Assembly: GCA_013398015.1 (NCBI GenBank)
Contig: VZRR01012727.1
Location: 1,913,231-1,977,230 of the forward strand
DNA length: 64,000 bases
DNA from: Oreocharis arfaki
Lineage: Eukaryota; Chordata; Aves; Passeriformes; Paramythiidae
Direction of reading: 5' to 3'
This document shows, piece by piece, positions 52,401 through 61,400 of the stretch. The notes under the pieces were generated by a model. The model was not told where the DNA came from and made no database searches. It worked only from the letters and a program-made list of their open reading frames with translations. The position numbers and the translations under genes are program-made. How positions within the stretch are numbered: the stretch's first letter is position 1; every line of letters starts with the position of its first letter.

Positions 52401-55400
52401 AGCATTAGTGATAAAGAATGAAGTGTAATTCTGTAGTCTCTGTTTATGAAAGCACTTCAGCACATGTGATCCCACCTATAAGATTTGAGGGGTCCTCTGT
52501 GGTATAGAATTACTCAGATGTTTAAGTGTTTGCTAGTCTATTCTTGGGTCTGCCCAGATTTGTTTATAAAGTAGCAATGGATCCCTTCACTTTGTGTTTT
52601 CAGCAAAAATAACAGTAACATCTCTGGCCCTGATGCTCATTTACTTTAAGGTCTCTTTAGCTGGTTCTGGCAGTGCAAGGGAGCCTTAAAGTAGGTGTGA
52701 ATTACATCCTATCCCACTTGAAGTTTAAAAATAAATCAAAGAAGGGCGGCTGGCAGCATTTTGTAAGGCTCCTTGCCTTACTCACCCTTCACCCCCCACC
52801 AGGAACTGTTCTTTTTTTGCAATTCAGTGTTGGCTTGCAGGGGAGCTGCAATGTCTGTGCTGTTTGCTAGGAGACCCCCTCAAAGAGCTTTGCTCCATCT
52901 GAACAAGTAGACCACATCCTGTTGCTTTCTGTGCAGATGTGAAGAGCCCTGACCCTGCTGAAGCAGTGCCGTTCAGCTGTGAAAAGAGGGAAGACAGAAT
53001 CTGGACCTACGCTCGTTGCTGGGTGTAAAATGCTTCCTGGTGGGGGTTGCTGGGGTCTGTCCAATATAGTAAAGGCTGGAGAGATCCTGGGAAAAGGGCA
53101 GCAGCTCTGCAAAATCACTAAGCATTTTTCCTGGCAGCAAAACCTGGCTGCCAACTGTTTTACAGAGAGGAGGCTGAGAGGAAGGATTACTTCCTCTGCC
53201 CCCTCCCAGCTCTGGCAAAGACATGAGGAGTACAGCTGGATGTGAAGAGCCAGCTGGTATGGTACCATGCTAGATAAAACACCAAATGCACTATTAGCAG
53301 AAGAGGCATCCTCCTTCCCACATTGCTCTGTGCTGTGTGTGTGGTGGAATGCAGCCCTGCAGCACTCCTGTGCTCAGCGCAGACAGCCTGAGCTGCTGCC
53401 GTGCAAGCGTAGTCTCCCAGCCAGACCAGCAGGAAATACAAAACCAGGTCCATTTTGCTCACTGTACAAATTAAGCAGAAGAATGGATTTAAAAGGCATG
53501 TTCCCTGTCATCAGCTAATGGATTTTTGCCCCTATAAACATGATAACATTTTTAGGCTCTTAATACTGATTCAACAGGATCTCCATCTTATCAGCTGGAG
53601 TTTGTGTTACTAATAGCACATGCACACAGGAAGTGTGTGCTGGCACTTCCTTTTGCTAGAGAAGATCAGACCCTGGACTTGCTTGAAGCATAGTGCCTTT
53701 TAACATATTGTAGGTCCCAGCTGTCTTCTGCAAAGCCATTTAGTCCTGCCAAGTGAAAGCACTTTCCTAAGATAGCAACAAGCTGTCTCCTTATATTACT
53801 GGACTTCTTATACAGGTGCAGCCACAGTTCACTGCAGTGAGTGCAGAGTCACTCCTCTAGGGGTGATACAGCAATTCCTGTACCTCCAGATGTGACCCAG
53901 GCTGCCTGCTGTCCTAGGGGTCTGAAGGGATAGGTTTTTTTGATGGCCTGGTTTCTTTCCCAGTTTTTCCATTTGCTCTTCTTGTTGGACATCGAAAGGT
54001 TTTTACATAAGGCAGCAGTCCCATGTTTCACTTACAGGGCCAGTGCATCTTTGGGCTTTCAGGAGAAAGAGCGGTCAGCTCATTTGTTTTAGGTGTATTT
54101 TGTTGGCAGCCCGTCATTCCATCTCAACCCTTTCTTTCAAGCAGCAGCTGCATTCTGTCTGCCAACTGGTAGGAGAGGAGGGAGATCTGCCCGTGGGATG
54201 AGCTGCTGGTTATATCTTTTTGCAGGGCATGTGAATAAGGCCAGATCTGCTCAAACATTACTGATGGGTCGCAAATCTTTTAGGTAAGTCAGCAGGAACC
54301 AACTGGTGGCCAAATCAAGAGAAGAGAAAGGGAGGCTTAAAAAACTTACTTCAGTAGTAGGAACTTTTTCTACATTCTAATTCTTCCACTTGGGTTATCT
54401 GATGTTATCCTTGGGTTATCCTACACATGTCATATTAAAAATGTCTTACAGCTAGATGCAGTTTAAGCTTTGAGAAAAGTTTTGGGATAGTTCCTGTTTA
54501 AACTCAGACTGACTTGCTCAGTTTGGCAATCACCAAGCTTTCGTAGTGCACACCATGTGTTTGGGGGATTGGATATCCTTATTACATTTTAAAGATATTT
54601 TTGGATTTCAGCTTTCAAGTTTCCAGAGTTATGTTTTAGAATATAAACATGAGAAGACAGTTTTGTCTTTGAGGTTAACTTTGTTAGCCTGAGTTTAGCT
54701 CAGGAATATTTGTTAGTGCTGGGACATTTTTTGGAAAAGAAATTAATAGTAGCAATATACCTATTAATACTGTTTAGTAGCAATATATCTGTTAATCTCA
54801 GAGTAACAGAGTCTGGTGTGTTGGGATCCTTCTTGATTTTCCTTCATTTTACTCAGTATCTCTCAATAAGGTTTCATGGGGAAATGCATTTGCTTTTCTT
54901 TTTGAGAGGATTTTTTAGTGTTCTGGTGCCACCTATTGAATTCTTCTCAACTGCATCCTATTCCATTGCTATAATAAAGCATATCAGGGAATAGAATCAC
55001 AGGAGAGCAGGAGACCCTTAAAATGCTTAGGAGGGCATAAAACTGCCATGCAGTTCTGTTAAAATAACAGTGCTTACTTTTAAGGGGGGAAAAAAGGCAA
55101 TCTAGGACTGTTATTTTCCAGACTGTTTTAAGACACTGCTCTGAGCACAGCAGTGGGACCAGGTGATCTCTTGAGGTCACTTCCAACTTGGAGTTCCAAG
55201 ATTATGTGTAATGTTTAGCATCTCTTACTGGGAGTGAGCAATAAACCTTACACTCTATTTAAGCTACTAGCATTATTCCTAACTTTACAAGGGGGAGGAT
55301 GGGGAAAATTATTTTCACAGGAATCTTAAGGAAGCGAATGAGGCAACCAGAAACACAACACTGACAAGCTTATGATCTCCCTTTTCTCTTATTATCTCAT

Positions 55401-58400
55401 TTTACTTGGAAGAGGGAATCTTGATGTATATGTTTTATGCTCTATTATGTTTGCATCAGAGAACAGTAAATAGCTTGAAAAGTATTTCTTAATGTTTCAC
55501 TGATCTGAGCAAAGTTTAATTTAGGACTTTTTCTAGAACTTCTTTTTACTCTGTTCTTGGAAAAGTTTTTTAAGTGAAAGTTGATCAGTGTTGATGCTCA
55601 CAGAAGGTTAATTTTTGGCTTGAGATATACTTGATGTGTTGAACCAAGGTAAGATTTGGGAAAGGAGGGAGAATAATTGATTCTTCATCTGAGAATCCAT
55701 TTGAAAAAAGCAAAATCACATTATGAAATTTAGGATGACCAACTGCCAGCTTTCAAACACTGAATTAAAATCCATGAAAATACATTGAAAATTAATTGCT
55801 TATGGCAATTATGAATGGATATAAATGTTAGCTTTTACGGGGTTCCTTGGCACTAATGTTTATAGTTATAAATCATGCAGTTGTTGTAAAGACATATTGC
55901 AGACAGGAGATTATGGATACTAAAGGTACATTGATATCTCAAAAGATAAGATAAAAGATGATAAGATAAAATATATCAGGCTACTGTCTTTTTCCAAATT
56001 TTAATTTGGAGTAAGAAATCTTGAATAATATGCAGTCCACAACAAGTTCAGCTACTCACTAGAAAAGGATTTGCTAGACTTTAGCATTTGTTTATATTCA
56101 TATCATGGCTTAGACACACTTCATGACAGTTCAGAGCACCAAAAATTGCTCACTCTCTGCAGGTGACATTGCCATCACGGGCTGGGTGCTTTTAATGGCT
56201 GTTGTCAGCCTTCTGAACCGTCCATATGGGGTGCAGAATCCATGGTGGCCACTGAGCAGCCAACACGTGTGCTGCTGCTTGTCAGGTCCATAAGGAGAAA
56301 ATCTCTGGATTCCCAGGAGATCTGCTTATGTTGATCGTCTTTGTGAGATGAGAGACATGGTTTGGATGCTGGCACATGAACATGATACTTATGTATCTCT
56401 CATAAGTATTGCAGTTTTTCACATAAACCTGTTTTTTCGCTTGAAGGGTTGAAGGAGTTTGTTTTCAAAAAAGTAGAGCTACAGCAGTTGTGAAGTGCCA
56501 TATAGAGAAGCTGAAGTAACAGAGAAATTATAAACAGGAAAGTACTATCTGAAAAATACGTGCCATAAAAAAAGAGATAAATAGATTCCAATAAACAAAC
56601 AGTGGGAAAGAACTGGGAGAAAAAGAGTGAAAGAGAGAGGAAGGAAGAGCCAAACAGGTGGATGGAAGTTTGTTGGATGGCCCTGAGCAACCTGATCTAC
56701 TGGTTGGCATCCCTGCCCATGGCAAGGGTGATTGAATTAGACGGTCTTTAAGATCTTATCTAACCCAGATCATTCTGTGATTCTATGATTCTATGACCAT
56801 ATGCTTGATATTCTAGGGGTCTGATTGTGGCTACATCCACTAAATATTACTTAAGAATGTGTGATTTCCTGGGGGAAGCTTAGCTGATATTTGGGGGAAG
56901 GAATGTGTCTTTTTATATTTTTGGGAAATGACTGTGTTTAATTCCTTGAAAGTTTAATTTACAATTTTTCTATCTCTTTCTCTTTTTCAGGACAGGAGAC
57001 AACAATGACCACACCTGGTAAGAAACTTAATTTACATAACAGAACTGAATGGATTTTTTTTTCCTGATAATTTCTTCTTTCTTTTTCTCGCACACAGTTA
57101 CCTCACAGAGTGTATAATGCCTTCTCATTCACCCAATAAAATGAAATATGCTGTCTTAACAGGCAAGAATATCCAACAAGTCTGGTTTTGAGTTGTGTAT
57201 TTGAGTACGTTTTAAACACCACATTTAGCATGAAAAGTGCAGTCATAACCAAAAAGGAATATACTCACTGACACCTGTGGAATCCCTTGCACTTTAAATG
57301 TTTGATGTGTCTTCGCTTCCTTAAAAATTCCCAGCGTCTCAGTATGAGAGTGCTCCAGCGCTGCAGCCCGGTGTTGGGGACAGCTCTGTCCCTCCTCAGC
57401 CGGGCAGACGTGAAGCATTGACGACCCTGCTGTACCTCTCACCACAGGTGGCACCCTTGCAAACAGCACGCACTTCTCCACGCACACGGCGCCCAGCCCC
57501 AGCACGGCACCGAGCAGCCCAGCGCCCAACAGCAGCACTGCTGCCCTCACCGCACGCACTCCCTCTGCCTTTGGGAATGGTTCAACAGGTTTGCCCTCTT
57601 CCTTTGGAAGCCGCTCTCTGCTCTCAGAACTCTAGGGGAAAACTAAGTCGTTCAGCATCTGGGTAGCCTTTTTCAGCCCATGGTTCATCAGATCGAAAAG
57701 GTGTCTGTGATTTGGCACTGTGGCAGCGCCAGGATTGTTTGCAGGATCTGAGGGCCAGGTCTGGTATCTGAAGGCCAAGCCTTGCAGTCACCACGGTAGC
57801 ATCAAAATGCCAGCTGCTGCCAACGAGGATGTCCCCAAAGCAAGAGCGATAGGAATGAGCCTAAAAGAGAATATAGAAACCTGTCAGTGATTTATAAACA
57901 GGGAGATAAATAATGAGATATCGTAAGAAATATAGTGAGCAAGATATGTGATCTGGCAAATAAGCACTACTTAGAGTTGTTTGTGAAACAGCACAAGCCC
58001 TATTCATAACTGTGTTTTACTGTAAGAATATAGCAAAATGTTCTAGTTTTTCCCACTTCACAAATTGTAACATTCTTATGTTGACTTCATCTTGGATTAT
58101 GCCGAAATAATGACCAAAAATATTTTCATTGTACATTGCAAAACTCAGTCATAAGGGGTATACTCCTAAAAATTTGCTTTCTATTTACATACTCATTTTT
58201 TATTTTATTTACTATTTTAACATGACTTTTCTTTTAGCAGTCTTCTCTAAATACCAAACATCCCCTAAGGAAAAAAAAAATGAGGAAGGGCTGTAGTGTA
58301 AGACATTTCTGAAGACAAAGCCATATGAAAGAATGAACTTCAGTTTTTAATGCTGATATGTTGTTTATTTTCTTACAGATGATTACAATTCAACATCCTT

Positions 58401-61400
58401 GCACAGCACCACCTCATCAGTCAGCATGCCAGCAAGCACTGGGATCAGCCCCACTCTCAGCTCCACTCACACAATAGGTGACAAACTTGCACACAGTTAC
58501 TGCAATTATGATCCATCAGGCACAGAAAACGGGTTAGAATGAGGCAATTCATTTAGAATGTATCAAACCTAAGCATACAAATTAGGCATTAAACAACTGC
58601 ATTAAACTTAAGGATGTTTTAAGGAATCTTTCTAATTATTTATGAGTAATATTAAAGATACCAGGTTTGTTACTTTTCAAGCAAGTGCAACATAGAAATT
58701 ATTTCCACACAGTGGCACATAGTAAGTGGGGTAAATCTGTCAATTATTGCATCAGTATTCCTTTTGTTATTCACAGAAATTTGCCCAAGCAGCACAAAGG
58801 TGTGAATACATCCAAGATCTGTGTGCTTCTCTGTTCTCTGATGTCTTCGCTTTTGTTTACACAGCAGTAATACTTTCTTGGGATCTAGTAGTTCCAACAC
58901 AGAGAGTTTAATTGCCATTGGGCTGTAAGGAATTACTTGGGTCAGTAAAATATATGTATGTGCTTGTGCAAAGTACATCTGGGAGCTGGACTCTTACCAT
59001 CTTTTTGAACTCTCCTTTGAGTAGCTGTTGGCTGCTCTCTGCTCTTTGATAAACTGAGCTTAGCTTTAACTTGCGGATGTCCTGTCCAATCCTGGTGACT
59101 CTCCAGTGGTCCCTCTCAGTTTGCCCTCTCATTAGGGCCACTATCCAGCCAGGTGACTCCCAGTCTGGAGGGAGGCAAATCTAGAGCCTACCTTCTCTGA
59201 AAAAAAGTAGATATCGGTGTGTTTTGGTAACATCTTTACCTTAGGGTATTTTAACTGTTTTCAGGATGAAGTATTTTGCTCAAGCTTCTGTACAGAACAT
59301 ATCAGCTAAAATTTCTTTTGGTTATCTCAGTGTACAAATAGTTATTAGACAATCTGTGCAGTTGTATAAATCTCTTTCCAAAGGTAAGAGTGGCAGTAAA
59401 AAAAGCAGGTAATTTTTGTTTCTGTGGCGACATTTTATACTGCTCAGTTACCCATTCCGCAGCATACATATCCTGGAGAACTGCTGTAGTTTATCATACT
59501 GCTATGAGAATGGGTGATTTTGGAATATTCTTGTGTAACTTTGTACTCAGAAGTGTTGCTAATAACCAGTTTGATTTCTAGTTCATTGATGTCATAGGAA
59601 AATTGTGAAAGACACATGATCCCTAAAATAACTAAAGAATGGGGTTATGTGTAGCTATTTTCTTCCCTATTTCAAATGTGAGAGGAGTGCTAAATACATT
59701 TACTTGTATTGAATATATTGGACAAAGAGTTTGTGGCAGTACTGGTCACACTTCTCCAGTGCTCTGTGGAAAAAAACCCAACCTGCCAAGACAGACCTTC
59801 ATACTGTTTTCTTTTCTCACAGAAACTACCACAGTGATACCTGAAGAACCTTGTGGTAAGAACCAAACCCCTTATTCTCCTTCAGTCTTGAAATGTGACC
59901 AAACAGTAAACTCAAATACAGAAAACTGATAAAGCTGATAAAGCAGTAAAAAAAATAAAACTGATCAATTAGCATCTTGGGTTATTTTATAAAATGCCTT
60001 CCAGTTCTGGAAGTAAGATTAAAGTTATTTAACAATTCTGGTCTTTTCACCTCCAGTTACAGTGGCTTTTTCTTTTAGATATTATTAAAGACATAAAAGA
60101 CTGTAATGACAACTCTGGAATGGCTGAAGTTGAACTGAAAAATCTCCCAGAAGGCAGAGAATATTTAATTTGGGGGGATGTCATAAACATAACTGTGAGT
60201 TCCGGCACCCATACAATAGAGCTTCCGAAATGCAAGAGATACACTGTGCAAGTTAAAAACGGCAGGTGTTCAGACAGTACTTCTTCTTTTTCTGTTCCAA
60301 AAGGTAGGTGCACAAGGGTTTCAGTAGTTACTTTTTTTTTTTCCTTTTTGATACGCAGTAATTCAGCTTCCCCAGGTTTCTTTGTCTATTCTTGTCAATT
60401 TGTCGATTCTCTCTTTTCAGAGAATCAGACAGAAAGTTTTGATGTTTTGTCCATGGTTTGCAAGATATTTTGAAGTTGCTCATTAGAACTTTTCTCAAAG
60501 AATAATGTAAACAAACCGTAGTTTTTTCATTGTAAAGAAAAAAGGGAAGTTTAACTGCATTGGCCATTCGCAATGTGGTAAACAATAGCAGGAGCAGCCA
60601 CCACTTCAAAGTTGGTGTTTATGCTGAAGTCTGGACTAAAACTTTAATTTATTATTTGAATACCTGTGTGTCTTTATCTCGTGAAGGCTTTTTCAATTTT
60701 TACTTTCCATTTCTTATTAAATTCTTTGTATATTCTATGCCGATTGTATCTTCATATTGCAGAAGAGGTCAAAAAACATAAGAGAACAAACTTCTATTTA
60801 AAGACTGAATATAGCCAATGTCACAATGATGTATAATATTCTTCCTTTTCAGTCGTCAAGGAACCTCTTGAAGTGGAGAGCATAACCAACACATCTGCTA
60901 CGTTATGTCGGAACAGCTCACTGGCCTGTGCTAGTGTGACTGTTACCTGCAATGGGACATCACCTCTAAATCATCCTAAAAGTGGGTTATTTATTTATTT
61001 ATCTTTAAAAGCATTGTTGATGTCTTTTGGTGAGAGACTAGCAGACTTAAATTAATTGTGCCAGTCTGACGGAAGGATCATTCAGAATTCCTGGGATCAT
61101 CAGCTGGGGAACTACCATCCCCACACAGTGCAGGTTTGGGAAAGCTCAAACCCAGAAACCTCTTTTGCTGAGTTTACCAGCTTCACAAATTGCAGACTTC
61201 TGGAGATTTTGAGGTCCTGTTTGATTTTCTGAAGGGGAGCTGAGCAGTTTGGAAATGCTGCAGTCTGTGGGTCTGCTGTGAGCTGACCCCTCGCAGGCTG
61301 CCTGGGCCACTGGCAGTGCAGGCTCCTTGGACGGTGTGAGGCCAGGCTCTCTGCTCTTGGGGCCAGCCAGCCTGGGCACGTGCTGGCTCAAAGGCACCTA

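Noticed and set aside
57212..57666. Long frames on both strands over PTPRC exon 4 (57418-57666 + and 57212-57559 -)
   Set aside because: They are shadows of the GC-rich mucin exon. The phase-1 frame that joins exons 3 and 5 gives the Ser/Thr/Pro-rich product with sequons and is the supported one.
57627..57666. Possible extra mucin exon after exon 4, with a good acceptor
   Set aside because: In the required phase a stop codon comes almost at once.
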